Source: Heloderma charlesbogerti
Taxonomy: Eukaryota > Chordata > Lepidosauria > Squamata > Helodermatidae
NCBI GenBank assembly: GCA_026122225.1
Contig: JANEZZ010001642.1
Location: forward strand, 930,001 to 994,000
Direction: 5' to 3'
DNA length: 64,000 nucleotides
The notes below the pieces were generated by a model. That model was given only the letters and a program-made list of their open reading frames with translations. It did not search any database and was not told the origin of the DNA. Below are positions 12,055 through 22,984 of the stretch, in pieces; positions within the stretch are counted from its first letter, which is position 1; the number at the start of each line of letters is the position of its first letter. A program made the position numbers and the translations under genes.

Positions 12055-12200
12055 CCTTGGGCCAATCAGTTTGTCTCATCCTAACCTATCTCACAGGGCT
12101 GTGGTGAGAGTAACGGTGAGGGGAGAACCTTGGAGAAAAGGTAATAAAGGTAATACGTAATAAAATAAGTAATAAGTAATACAATAAAATAATAATCACA
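12055..12200 (+). repeat. SINE 3' fragment with AT-rich tail
   Basis: It contains TAACCTATCTCACAGGGCTG and GTGGTGAGAGTAACGGTGAG, the same block as in the complete SINE at 14173, then a repeated AATAAGTAATA-type tail. Confidence 0.55.
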
Positions 12201-12944
12201 ATCATACTGTAAGGTAAGTCAATATTATATCTATATGGCAAATCTGAGATTGAGAGACAGTAAATTGTGTAAGGCTACTTAGAAAGTTTGTGACGAAGGT
12301 AGGATTTAACTTGGGACTTCTGGTCTCATAGCTTAAATCTTTTAATTAATAATAAATTATAACATAGCGGCTATCATATTAGTATCCCACTCTTCCTTCA
12401 AGGAGCTCAAAGCTGTGTACATGGTCCTTCCATTCTAGCTCGATAACAACCAACATTTACACGCCATGTATATATGATGTACTGCAACAAGGCCCAAATA
12501 CTACTCGACTTATTTTTTCTATGTAAAACATCTATCAACAGAGTTTTGTATCCAACACCTTTGGAGGGAGGGAGGTTTGGTTGGTTGCCAAGGTGTTTCA
12601 AAACCCTGAATACTCCCATTCATCCCAGTGCATGTGTTTATATCAAGACTCAAAAGTGCATGGATCCAACTCATTTACTGCAAGCAAGGGATAGGACGCA
12701 ATTAAGGTTTGCAGATAGATATGTGACCTCATATACCTAAATCTGGCAAACAGCAACCAAGAATAATCCCGTCAGCAGTGTTCTGAACCCTCTATGAGGA
12801 GAATGGGCCAATTTGCTGTGATTCTTTAAACTGAGTAAGTCTCCTATTAAGGAGGATCCTCCCCCCAACCCATGTACTACATCCTCACTGTTGCATTGTT
12901 TATACAAACAAAGCCCCAGGGAAAATCTACTACATGTCGTTTAT

Positions 12945-13615
12945 TTATTTTTTGTTTATTACATTTCTACCACCCCACAGGCAAAGCTCTCTGGGTGGTT
13001 TACAGAAGTTAAAACATTAAAATACAATATAAAAAGTTTTAAAGCTATTTACATAAAAGCGCACAGACAATATACACAAACATATAACTAAAAACAACTT
13101 TGAACAGTCAGTCACAACTAAAGACACATCTACGACGGATTAAAATTCATCATGTGCTGCCAAATGCCTGGGAAAAGACAGAGGTCTTAAACTGGTGCCA
13201 AAAAGATAATAATGTTGGCGCCAGGCGGACCTCATTGAGCAGCTTGTTCCACAGATGGGGAGCCACCGCTGAGAAGGTTCTCTCTCTTGTTGCCGCCTTC
13301 CGAGCTTCCCTTGGAGGAGGCACTCAAAGGAGGACCTTAGATCCTGAACATAGAGTACAGGTAGGTTCATTTCAGGAGAGGCATGCCATCAGGTATTGGA
13401 GTCCCAAGCCAAGTAGGGCTTTATAGATTAAAACCAGCACCTTGAATTGAGCTCGGAAGCATATAGGCAACCAGGGCAAGCGGGCCGGAGTGGGTTTTAT
13501 ATGTGCAGACCTTCTAGTCCCAGTTATCAATCTGGCTGCTGCATTTTGCACAAGCTGCAGCTTCCGAACCGTCTTCAAAGGCAGCCCCACGTAGAGCGCA
13601 TTGCAGTAATCTAAC
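12945..13615 (-). mobile_element. L2-clade LINE, 5'-truncated 3' end
   Basis: Reverse complement encodes the C-terminal L2 ORF2 segment [39 protein letters not shown], and ends in a 3' UTR with AACCACCCAGAGAGC and an AATAAACAAAAAATAAATAA tail at 12945. It is the best preserved of several such fragments here. The frame is open for about 70 codons, but the element lacks everything 5' of the last RT region. Confidence 0.82.
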
Positions 13616-13624
13616 TATAGTCTT

Positions 13625-13702
13625 ACTTCAGCTGGAATGCTATACACACTTTCCTGAGTAGAACCCCATCAAATTAAGTGGAACTGATTTAAGATTGTGC
13701 TG
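13625..13702. repeat. Short MITE-like repeat of the ATTGTGCTGC group
   Basis: Ends in GATTTAAGATTGTGCTGCA and contains CTTTCCTGAGTAGAA, matching other short palindromic repeats in the window (for example 26428 and 52430). Boundaries are approximate. Confidence 0.4.
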
Positions 13703-13974
13703 CAAAACATTTAATCCACGGATCCAAAAGTTGAACATTGGTCTGAAAGTGCTTTGGAAAGACCGGATGACATTCACACCATCACTCCACAGGCACAAAG
13801 CAAGTCTAGCAACTCATCTCCTCTGGATGTAATTCCCACTATTTTTAGCTGGGACTATACCACATCTGCCCTGGATAGCTCTTCTTTTCCCTGGAAGCCC
13901 TACTAACTATAAAATGTATAGGTCTGCAGGCCAGATGTTCCACACCCCTGCTATAAACTAACTATTGAGCACTT

Positions 13975-14160
13975 GTGTAACATAGCAACCGAGGGTGTGC
14001 ATTGTGACAACCAGGGAATCCATGATTCAAATCCTATCTATCCTGCAGACTCACAAGATGGCCTGAGGCAAGTCAGCCTCCTCACCTTCTGGACATCTGC
14101 ACTGAGGACAATAACACTGACCTAACATCAGATCACTGAGTTAATGCCTGTGAATATATA
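13975..14160 (+). repeat. MIR-like core-SINE relic
   Basis: Contains an order of blocks like MIR: GATTCAAATCCTATC, GAGGCAAGTCAGCCTCCTCA, GACAATAACACTGACCTAA. Strongly diverged, so the family call is tentative. Confidence 0.4.
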
Positions 14161-14172
14161 TAAATATTCACT

Positions 14173-14440
14173 GAGAGCCAGTGTGGTGTAGTGGCAAGAG
14201 TGTTGGACTAGGAGCTGGGAGATCCGGGCTCTAGTCCCCACTCGGCCATGGAAGCTCACTGGGTGACTTTGGGCCAGTCACAGACTCTCAGCCCAACCCA
14301 CCTCACAGGGTTGTTGTTGTGAGGATAAAATGGAGAGGAGTAGGATAATGTAAGCCACCTTGGGTTCCTTGCAAGAGGAAAAAAGGTGGGGTATAAATGC
14401 AATAAATAAAAATAAAATAAATAAAAATAATAAATGCAAG
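14173..14440 (+). repeat. Complete squamate tRNA-headed SINE
   Basis: It begins GAGAGCCAGTGTGGTGTAGT with tRNA-like A and B boxes (TAGTGGCAAGAGTGTTGG, and AGATCCGGGCTCTAGTCCCC). A body follows with CTCACTGGGTGACTTTGGG, ACCTCACAGGGTTGTTGT and GTGGGGTATAAATGCAATAA, then an AATAAA-rich tail. The same consensus recurs in reverse at 37421. Confidence 0.85.
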
Positions 14441-14444
14441 GTAT

Positions 14445-15050
14445 TATTAACTTCCACTCATAATAGTAGGCCAATGAGATCTGCTAGTGGTGACTACTTC
14501 ATTTGCAGCCAGAACTTTGCAATGATAGTAATACAAGAGGTGACAGACTGTTTTGGACTAACGTCTGAAGGTGTTTTTGTTTTGTTTTGCAAGATCTAAA
14601 ATGACACAGAATTCTCAGTCAGGTTGCTTTTTTGTTTAATGTGTACACATATTAAGCTCCTTCTGTATTTGATATCTTATGGGGATCACAATTCAGACCG
14701 ATAAAATGCTTTATTGATGATGAATCAGTGTAATGCTAAATTACTTGAAGGTGTAATTATACTCCGGAATACTTGAAGCCTTGGTTGACAACTTGAATGG
14801 GTGGTTGACCAAGGTGATAAGACAGGATTGCAGCATCACCAGCCATCTAAGAGAGGCTGAGCTCTTTGGATGGAGGATGGAGCTGAGGATTATGATGAAG
14901 TAAGGAGACAGTTGGAGCAAATAGCAGAAAACTCTGACTGCTGATACAGCTGAAGGCCTATGAAATAGCATAATGGGGTCAATTCTTCTTTACCACTGCC
15001 AATGCGTCACTGAAATCTTAGTAATTAAACCCCTCTGTAGAACAATCAGA
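14445..15050. other. Intron 1 DNA, no feature recognised
   Basis: AT-rich sequence with no recognisable repeat or exon. Confidence 0.45.
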
Positions 15051-16115
15051 ACTACCTAGAGATGATCTTGCTAGCTATAGGCCTGTTTCGAATCTCCCTT
15101 TGGGGTTGAACCTATTGAACAAATGGTGGCAGAGCAATTTCAGGCTTTCCTTGATGATCTGTCCTTCCTTGACTCTTCTTAGCTGTCTTCCAAGATGGAT
15201 ATGGGACCATGACAAGTTGCTGTGGTAGATGATTTGCATCTATAGATGGATTGTGAGGGGAGGGGTGCCTCCTTATTGATGCTCCTAGACTTTTCCACAG
15301 CATTTGATACTGTGGATCATGGTAATTTTGTTGTACCACTTTTGTTCTTTGTTGAAAAATCTGGTGGGGATGAGCAGTCAGTTGTAGTGGTCTCGGCCCT
15401 GAATCAGTGTCTGGAGGTTATGGTCAGATGGATGAGGTTTAAATCTGAGGTTGAATCCCCTCCCAGTAGGAGTGATGCTAGTTGGAGGCCTGATGCCTTG
15501 GGAGAGGAGGATATTTATGTGCATATTATTTATACATATGTAACACTGGCAGAACAGGTATGCTGTCTGTGTGTGTGCTCCTGGATCCATCACCACTGCA
15601 GACTAAGCAGGTAGGAGCGACAGCCTGGAGTGCTTTTTATTTGCACCAACTGCATTGGCTGCCAGTGAGCTTTGGAACTAGTTCAAGGTGTTGCAATTTA
15701 AAGCCCTTCTTAGTATGGGAGCATCATATCTCAGAAGACGTGTCTCTCCATTTGATAAATTCATCTTTGAGGGCTCTGCTCCAGGCTCCTTCCCTCCAGC
15801 AGGCAAAGTTGACTGAGTATATAGAGGAAAGCCTTTTTGGTGGCTGCTCCTCTTATGTGGAATAATCTCCAGAAGTTTAGTTGTATATCTCTTTCCTGCA
15901 GAGAAAAAGTATGCAAGGCCTACCTTTTTACCAAGGCCTTTGGTGAACAGGAAGAAGGTGCTAAAATGGCTGTTTCTGTGCTGTTGATATAATTGATTTG
16001 TGCTGTGCTGTTGATGTGATTTGACTTGCTTTACTATTTTAGGTGATGATTGTGTGCTTTAATTGTTAGCTGCCTTGAGCAAATTTGGAAGAGCAGTATA
16101 AAAATGAAAGAAAAA
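15050..16115 (+). mobile_element. L2-clade LINE fragment with RT core and 3' end
   Basis: Plus-strand pieces include LLMLLDFSTAFDTVDHG (about 15276-15326), the first catalytic block of L2/CR1 reverse transcriptase, then LHQLHWLPVSF (about 15640-15675), ending in a 3' UTR GTTAGCTGCCTTGAGC and GCAGTATAAAAATGAAAGAA. Large deletions separate the blocks, and there are several stops. Confidence 0.78.
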
Positions 16116-17055
16116 CCAACCCTGTCCATAAGCTACTATGCTTATATAGTATCAGGTCCACACCTACAAAACTAGCTATGATATGCCCCAATGTTCTGTT
16201 TAACACGAAAGAACCTTTAGTAAAAGATGATCAAATAAAATATACTGTCTTCTATTGGTCCCAGAAAATTTGAGACATGACAGAACAGCAGCTTGCACAG
16301 GTTACTTGCATCGGAGGCTTTGGAAGTGAGAGATACTCTTCATGTTCTCCTGCATTTGCTCATTTCCTGCTCTGAGGTTTCCACATAAAGTTCTGTTCAC
16401 ATGTGAACATAGTCGGCAAGCCTATTTGTCTGTAGTTAGCTTTCTACATGAGGCTTCTTGGATTGAACGGGTCCCATTTAATTTTCAAAGCTGGCAAGAT
16501 CAATTTAAGGGGGAACAGACACCACTCACATTGGCTGCGCGTTACACACTGCTCTCAGTGTATCTGTGACCTCAGGGCCTGGAACGGTGACAATCTAAGC
16601 TTTATGCCTCTCTGCAAACCAGGGCTTCATTGGAAACGTGTATGTACGGAGGACAAGCAAACATCTACTACCACTCCCCCAGACACGGCCAGAGGCATTA
16701 AGAAGGGAAAGCCAAAATTCACAGGCCAAAAACATTCTGGAGGGGTTTTTTATATATATTTGAAAGCCATCAAAGGAAGTGCCTTTCTGCAGTCAGCTGG
16801 GAAAAGGCACTATGGAATAAGACAAGTACCTGCTTGGTTACTCAAGACTGGGCTGGCAGGTAGGTTAGAGCTCCTGGCACAGTGGTCCTTAAGCAACTCC
16901 ATAAAGACAGCATTCTTCAGTGGCTCCAGGACTGAATTTAAAAGCACTTAATCTATGTAAGCAAAATATGCCTGGACATCTTTTCAAACAGAAACTAGTT
17001 TTGATACTTACTCATAACTCAGAGCTCATCTGGACCATTTCTTCTTATGTTTGCT
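16115..17055. other. Intron 1 DNA, no feature recognised
   Basis: One open frame of 167 codons (16448-16951) lacks motifs and has an arbitrary composition. No repeats were recognised. Confidence 0.45.
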
Positions 17056-17450
17056 CTAGGGTGGAGCACCTCTTTCAGTGGAGGGCCAGACTAGATTTCA
17101 GAGCAGTTCTCAAGGGCTGTATTCCAGTGGTGGGTGGGGCCAAAGGCAAGAGCAGTTGTACCAAAAGCAAAAGGGATGAGACCAAAATGCCCAGCATATT
17201 TTAAATTAAGGCTTTTGCTACCAGCACCTAAGCCTTAAGAGAAGCATTTCAGCCTTTTATAATGGGACAAAAACAATGCAAAAGCTGCAAAAACTCCACA
17301 TGCTTGGCAGTCAGGGGAAAAGGGTGTGGGCAGGAGGGGGCATGGCCATTGGGGGAACCCCAGAGGGCCTGGCCATTGGGGGAACCCCAGAGGGCCTGAC
17401 TGGGACCCCAGGAGGATTAGATTGGGTCCCTAGGCCTGAGGTTTCCCAAT
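17056..17450 (+). repeat. Non-autonomous hAT-like element with internal 30-bp duplication
   Basis: Shares order and sequence with the copy at 28997-29328: GGTGG-GCACCTCTTTCAG at the start, GTGGGTGGGGCCAAAGGCA, CTAAGCCTTAAGAGAAGCAT, then a GGCATGGCCATTGGGGGAAC block. The segment GGCCATTGGGGGAACCCCAG is present twice in tandem (about 17342-17400), absent from the other copy. Confidence 0.6.
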
Positions 17451-18019
17451 GTTCTCCAGAAGAACATGTCATCATAAAGCCCTGCAGGGACTAGGAATGT
17501 TTTCACAGAGCACAAAGCTTGTGCCAATTCTGGCAGAGGAAAATAGGCACAACGGGGAAATTTGCAATAACCTGATGACCGATTAACTTCCTTGCTGCCA
17601 AACTGAATTTGGTCAGTAGAACTTTGTGCAATTTTGTCAGCTTTGACAGCGGGGGCTGGAGCAAGGAAGGATGACTGCAGACTTGCAAATAAGTTTACCA
17701 AACTGACCTACACAAATGGTTCCTTGCCCATCTGCTTCCACATGTCTATATTAGTTATTTGTGATACATAGAGTCTGAAAGAAAAATGATCAATTAATTT
17801 CCAGCTTATAAAAATAACCTTTCCAGGAGATGATCCTTACCTTCTCACTTGGTATTGATAAGTAATATTTACAAGCTTTGGAAAAACAACAACTGAATTG
17901 GAACTCCTTTTGGCATCAATATAAACTCTGATATCAAGTGTGGTGTCTGATTTTAATAAATGTTTGTACAAATATATATTTCTTCATGACATCTGTTTGA
18001 AGAATCCCAGTCTCAGATG

Positions 18020-18110
18020 TCTGCAATATAGGGATAATTGTACTAACCTACCTTGCAGAACTGTTCTAAGGACTGCTGAGATTATGAATATGAAGTGCTT
18101 TGAACACTAA
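18020..18110 (+). repeat. MIR-like SINE 3' relic
   Basis: ATAGGGATAATTGTACTAAC, CTACCTTGCAGAACTGTTCT and GAAGTGCTTTGAACAC follow the typical 3' MIR order. Diverged. Confidence 0.4.
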
Positions 18111-18111
18111 T

Positions 18112-18194
18112 GGGTTGTATCCAATGTTAGTCTAACTTAAGTCCCATTCATTTCAATGGGTCTGCTCTAGCAGGACTATAACTGGATACAACCC
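18112..18194. repeat. Short palindromic MITE with GGGTTGTATCCA ends
   Basis: Begins GGGTTGTATCCAATGTTAG and ends CTGGATACAACCC, inverted termini of about 12 bp. Related copies are at 51913-51999 and 60452-60572. Superfamily unknown. Confidence 0.6.
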
Positions 18195-18236
18195 AACGTT
18201 ATGAAGTCTGGGGGATCCTCTACACATCCTCTCCAC

Positions 18237-18288
18237 TGATGGGAAACCCACAGCACCAGCTCTCTGTGGTGCTGTGGGTTTCCCATCA
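18237..18288. repeat. Perfect 22-bp inverted repeat with 8-nt loop
   Basis: The arm TGATGGGAAACCCACAGCAC (plus CA) at 18237-18258 is exactly complementary to 18267-18288; the loop is GCTCTCTG. It directly abuts the tandem repeat at the 3' side of a BovB copy. Confidence 0.9.
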
Positions 18289-18352
18289 TTCTTTTCATTT
18301 TAATTCTTTTCATTTTAATTCTTTTCATTTTAAATTCTTTTCATTTTAAATT
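18289..18352. repeat. Short tandem repeat, 15-17-bp unit
   Basis: About four units of CTTTTCATTTTAATT or CTTTTCATTTTAAATT lie between the hairpin and the BovB fragment, in the position of a retrotransposon tail in minus orientation. Confidence 0.85.
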
Positions 18353-19958
18353 GCAAATGCAGTTCTCTTTCAATCCGCATAGTGACTTCACTCTCTAGGA
18401 TGTCCGGCTCAAGTTCAGTGACCGCACTAACATGGCTATCAGGGACATTAAGATCTTTCCTGTATAGTTCTTCTGTGTATTCTTTCCACCTCTTCTTAAT
18501 CTCATCTGCTTCTGTTAGGTCCCTGCCTTCTTTGTCCTTTAAGAAGGCCTTCTTGTCTCTCCTTGCTATTCTCTGGAAATCTGCATTCAGTTGGGTATAT
18601 CTTCCCCTTTCTCCCTTGCTTTTCGCTTCCCTTCTTTCCTCAGCTATTTGTAAAGCCTCATCAGACAGCCACTTTGCTTTCTTGCATTTATTTTTCTTTG
18701 GGATGGATTTCGTTGCAGCCTCCTGAACAATGTTATGGACCTCCATCTATAGTTCCTCAGGCACTCTATCAGGTCTAATGCCTTAAAACTATTCCTCACC
18801 TCCACTGTATATTCATAAGGGATATGATTTAGGTCATACCTGAATGGTTTAGTGGTTTTCCCTACATTCTTCAATTTAAGCTGAAATTTTGCAATAAGAA
18901 GCTCATGATCTGAGCCACAGTCAGCTCCAGGTCTTTTTTTTACTGACTGTATGGAGCTTCTCCATCTTTGGCTGCAAAGTACATAATCAATCTGATTTCA
19001 ATATTGACCATCTGGTGATGTCCATGTGTAGAGTCGTCTCTTGTGTTTGCTATGATCAGCGTGTTCTCTTGGCAAAACTCTATTAGTCTTTGTCCTGCTT
19101 CATTTTGTACACCAAGGCCATGCTTGCTTGTTATCCCGGTGATTTCTTGACTTCCTACTTTAGCATTCCAATCCCCTATGATGAAGAGGACATCTTTTTT
19201 TGGTGTTAGTTCTAGAAGGTGTTGTAGGTCTTCATAGAACCGATCAACCTCAGCTTCTTCGGCCTCAGTGGTTGGGGCATAGACTTGAATTACTGTGATG
19301 TTGAATGGTTTGCCTTGGATTTGTACTGAGATCATTCTGTCGTTTTTGAGATTGTACCCCAGTACTGCTTTTCCCACCCTTTTATTGACTGAGTGCTACT
19401 CCATTTCTTCTAAGGGATTCTTCCCCACAGTAGTAGATATAATGGTCACCTGAATTAAATTCGCCCATGCTTGTCCATTTTAGTTGGCTGATTCCCAAGA
19501 TGTCGATGTTCAATCTTGCCATCTCATGTTTGACCACCTCCAGCTTGCCTGGATTCATTGATCTTACATTCCAGGTTCCTAAACAATATTGTTCTTTATA
19601 GCATCGGATTTTCTTTTCACCACCAGACATATCCACAGCTGAGTGTCCTTTCGGCTTTGGCCCAGCCACTTCACTCTTTCTGGCGCTACTTGGACATTCC
19701 CTCTGCTCTTCCCCAGTAGTATATTGGACACTTTCCGACCTGAGGGGCTCATCTTCCGGCATCATCTCTTTTAGCCTTGTGATACGCTCCATGGGGTTTT
19801 CTTGGCAAGAATACTGGAGTGGGTTGCCACTTCCTTCATTTTGTCAGAACTCTCTGCCATGACCTGTCCATCTTGGGTGGCCCTGAACGACATAGCTGAT
19901 GGCTTCACTGAGTTACGCAAGCCCCTTTGCCAAAACAAGGCAGTGATCCATGAAGGGG
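18352..19958 (-). mobile_element. BovB (RTE) LINE copy with endonuclease, lacking the reverse transcriptase half
   Basis: Minus-strand frames encode the apurinic-type endonuclease: LGTWNVRSMNPGKLEVVKHE, IDILGISQLKWT, VLFIIGDWNAKVGSQE, then the linker region YTQLNADFQRIARRDKKAF. It starts at 19958 with the same CCCCTTCATGGATCACTGCC end as the copy at 59062, so the 5' end is probably complete. The RT domain is absent: sequence stops at 18352 and meets a short tandem repeat. It also lacks about 105 bp present in the other copy near 58020-58120, and has stop codons. Confidence 0.85.
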
Positions 19959-19959
19959 T

Positions 19960-21400
19960 ATATCAGAGTACACCACTTTAATGAATAAAAGAAGCCTATG
20001 ATTGAGACTTTTCTCTGAAAATTTAGCCTATAGCTTCTCTAAATTTATAGAATCAAATGTGAACCATGGGTCAACAGGAGTCTCACACATTCTGAATACT
20101 AAACATACACAAGATCAGGCTGTTAATGAGCTGGCAAGGAATATACATTATACCTCCCACCACCAGGATATTGGGTTCCTCTGGAAGCCCTGAAAATAGA
20201 TGTGGGCAAAACTGCTTTACAACCAGTGGTGTAACGGAGCCAGGGCTCACTGGGTCTAAGTGCTGTTACTTTTTGATTAGCAGGGACAATGACATCATCT
20301 GCCACCTTCCTCAGACTTGCTTCCTCTGAGCTTAGCTGCAATCCTCACAGTAGCTGGGCAAAATGGATTTTCCCAGCAACAAATACACACACACACACAC
20401 ATGTATACACACATAGATAAACATGGGTCAAAACAACTGCCAGCATTTTTTACTCTCCTCGGGAATGTGGCTACGGGGCCTGTCATGATAGGCAAAATGT
20501 CTTCAAAATGTACCACTGCACCACTGCTTACAAACTAACTCCCCTGATGGTACCAGGCCAAGTTCTAGGTCTCCCTTGGGTTATCTGGCTGTAAGGTCCT
20601 TTGTAAAAGAACATTTGAAGCCAAGGAACGCAAGCTGTCTCTTTCCTAGAGCAGGAACGCAGTCGTAATACTCTTATTTGACAAAGTATTTTTTAATAAG
20701 AAAAAGTAATCAAGGTCATAGCAAGGGAAAAACAAAACAGAATTAGGATTACTTAAACTAGCTTATTACATCTGTTTGGTTTAGTTGGTGCTGCTAAACA
20801 GTGCTAGCAAACATATAGGTTCCAATCTGGATCTGCCATCCTAACCTATAAAGCAGGGTAACAACTTTAAGAGCAAAGGAGGTGCATGGGTAAGGAGTGC
20901 AGAACCTTGCTTCTTTGCAGGGTGTACCTGTTGTTCGATGCTCAAATTCACTTTCATCCAGCTGGGCCCAACCGGAGAACTGGGCCCAACTGGAAGAAAA
21001 GTGCCTGAGGCTCAACGAACTGTGGGAAAGTAATGTGGGGGAGGGCTCCGCTCCCTTCACCCATCTGTCCCTTTTGCACTTTAAATCAGAACTCTGCTGT
21101 AGATGTGATTGGAGCAGACCCAGGTTTAAACAAGCAAATCTGCCACAGTCATTTCTAGTCTGAGTCTGAACCCTGGGGTCAGACCTCTAGTTTAAAATAC
21201 CCCACCGATCACTCTGGACAGGAGCAGTCTGATTATCTGCCCCCACCTGCCTAGGACGGTCCACAACCGGCAAGCACACTGGGGAAAAGAGATTCTGACT
21301 AGTCTTAGAATTATTTTAAACTCTTGTTTTTGTATTGTATTACATATACATTTTAATGTGAACTGCTTGGATTTTTAACATACGAAACGATACAGAAGTA
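19960..21400. other. Intron 1 DNA, few recognisable features
   Basis: Contains an (AC)8 microsatellite at 20385-20400 and otherwise no recognised repeat or exon. Confidence 0.5.
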
Positions 21401-21479
21401 TTATTTATTAACGTAGGTGAAGGAAGTAGAGAGACTGGAGGACCGGCAAGAACGGAGTTCTCTGACTGTATGTAGAGCG

Positions 21480-22980
21480 CATCCCCCCCCCCCATTGCTG
21501 TCCTGACCAAACGCCTTCCTTAGGGGGTTTCCAAATTGCAGATGAGGGGCCGTGGCCTCTAGACTAGAGCGTCTTAAGCCCTGGCATCTCTTATTTTACA
21601 AACGAGCTTGCAAGGTCCCACGTCAGATCTCAGGGGTCCAGCCCTGTGAAGGGGAAGAAGGGGCGCGCCCTAAGAAAGGGCCCCATCCACTACCCAGCCA
21701 CAACCGCTCTCGGGCGGAAAGTTTCCAGGCGCCTCTCTAGAGCCTGCTCCGGACGGCGAGCAACCCGCTCCACGACGCCCAGCCTCGAAGCGAAGCAAGA
21801 CCGAGTCTCGCGGGAAAGGGGTGCGCAGGAGAGCGACACCCTCCCGAGGAGCGGAAGATCTGGCGTACCAACTCAAGGAGCTGGGAGAGGAGACCCGCCA
21901 AGAAAGCCGACCTGCTAGGGAGCCAGGAGGCGCGCCCGCGGGAGAGGCTGGGCGGATGGCCGCGCTCGCCTTTGTGATGGCTTCTGGGGTGCCAGGCGCG
22001 CCCTGGCTGGCGGGTCTGAACTACATCCCCCTGGCTGGGATGCTGGCGCCTGATCCCGAGGTCTACCCGATTTGGGAGGGATGGGGCGCACCGCCCATGT
22101 ACCTGGCAGGGGCAGGAGCGTCCCAGCGAGGAGGCAGCAAACAGTGGGGAGGCTGTATGGGGAGCGACGTGTTCCCGCCATGCTGGACTGGATCCGAATG
22201 CGCGGGTCGCCGGCAGCGAACGATCGGTAGGAGAAAGGGCTGAAAGAGTAGCAAACTTCGGAGCCGCCGGCAGCGCCTCCAAAAGGCTCTAGACTAGAGA
22301 TAGTGAGTCACTGCCACGTGGTTCATTCACACACACACAGGCGGGACCAGCAGTCAGGGCGTGTCGCCGCCCTATCTCGCCTACGACTGCCCATGTTCTT
22401 GCTCCGCCGAGGTTTCTCTCGCCTCTTTCGGATAAGTTGCGGCAGCTAAGGCGCCGTCCACCCTGTTAGTGGAACCAAACGTCCGCCTGATCCTCTCGGT
22501 TACTGGTCAGAGTTATTTCTATTTGGTAAAAGGCTTTGATTGGCTGGTCTTGCTTATTTCCTAGCACTTTGGGTTTTTCTACCAGCCTTTCAACACGAGG
22601 CATTTATTGTGCGCTTGTGATTCCTCACTCACGGTAGTTTGCGGGTGCTTTACACGACGTCGTCGCCGTCATCATCCAGGGCCTCTCCCGTGCTTGGGGG
22701 GGGGGGGGTCTAACGAGGAAAATCTGGTTTTTTTGTGAATGGCGACATGAAACCCTGGTGTATTTCCGCAATTCCGCTATGCCACAGCCTCACCTAGCGC
22801 TTGCGTAAAAGCGGAGACAGAACCCCCCCCCCCCGGGGAAAAACGAAACAAAACCCATGGGTAAAAGATATGATCTTAACCCCACAAACAATCCGGAAGG
22901 AGAAGCCTCAGTAAAGCAGCAGGTTCAAAGACAATTTTAAACCTTGGACGGAATGGTCTTGGGGGGCGGGGCTTTAGTTG
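21480..22980 (-). promoter_or_regulatory. CpG island and promoter region of the mucin-like gene
   Basis: About 1.5 kb of CpG-rich sequence covering the signal-peptide exon and its upstream side (higher coordinates, as the gene reads leftward). Upstream of the ATG are an AP-1 consensus TGAGTCA (22304-22310), an E-box CACGTG (22315-22320), a CCAAT box in gene orientation (ATTGG on plus, 22539-22543) and an Sp1-type GGGGCGGGGC (22963-22972). Long G and C homopolymers at 21483-21493, 22697-22708 and 22823-22834 interrupt it. No TATA box is evident. Open frames through the island on both strands are a by-product of GC richness and are not separate genes. Confidence 0.5.
22103..22181 (-). CDS. Mucin-like type I membrane protein, exon 1 (signal peptide)
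   Basis: First coding exon of a four-exon partial gene on the minus strand. The ATG (22181-22179) has A at -3 and G at +4, a strong initiation context, and lies in a CpG island. It encodes 26 residues plus one base: a basic start (MAGTRR), a Cys/Leu-rich hydrophobic stretch (VCCLLAGTLLPL), then Pro, which is typical of a secretory signal peptide. The exon ends at CCAG followed by GTACAT, an acceptable donor, leaving phase 1. That phase matches the acceptor of the Ser/Thr-rich exon at 3872, and the junction codon becomes Gly, a plausible signal-peptidase region. The first intron is about 18.2 kb. Without splicing the frame runs on into low-complexity Pro/Arg sequence, so the donor call matters. 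The family is not recognised. The exon link is inferred from phase, strand and domain logic, not from a transcript. Confidence 0.7.
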
Positions 22981-22984
22981 GCAG

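Noticed and set aside
16448..16951. 167-codon open frame on plus
   Set aside because: No motif, and base composition is that of the flanking noncoding DNA.
21737..22282. Long open frames on both strands across the 21.5-22.3 kb CpG island
   Set aside because: Stop-poor because of GC richness. Only the minus-strand frame starting at 22181 has a signal peptide, a good start context and a phase-compatible donor.
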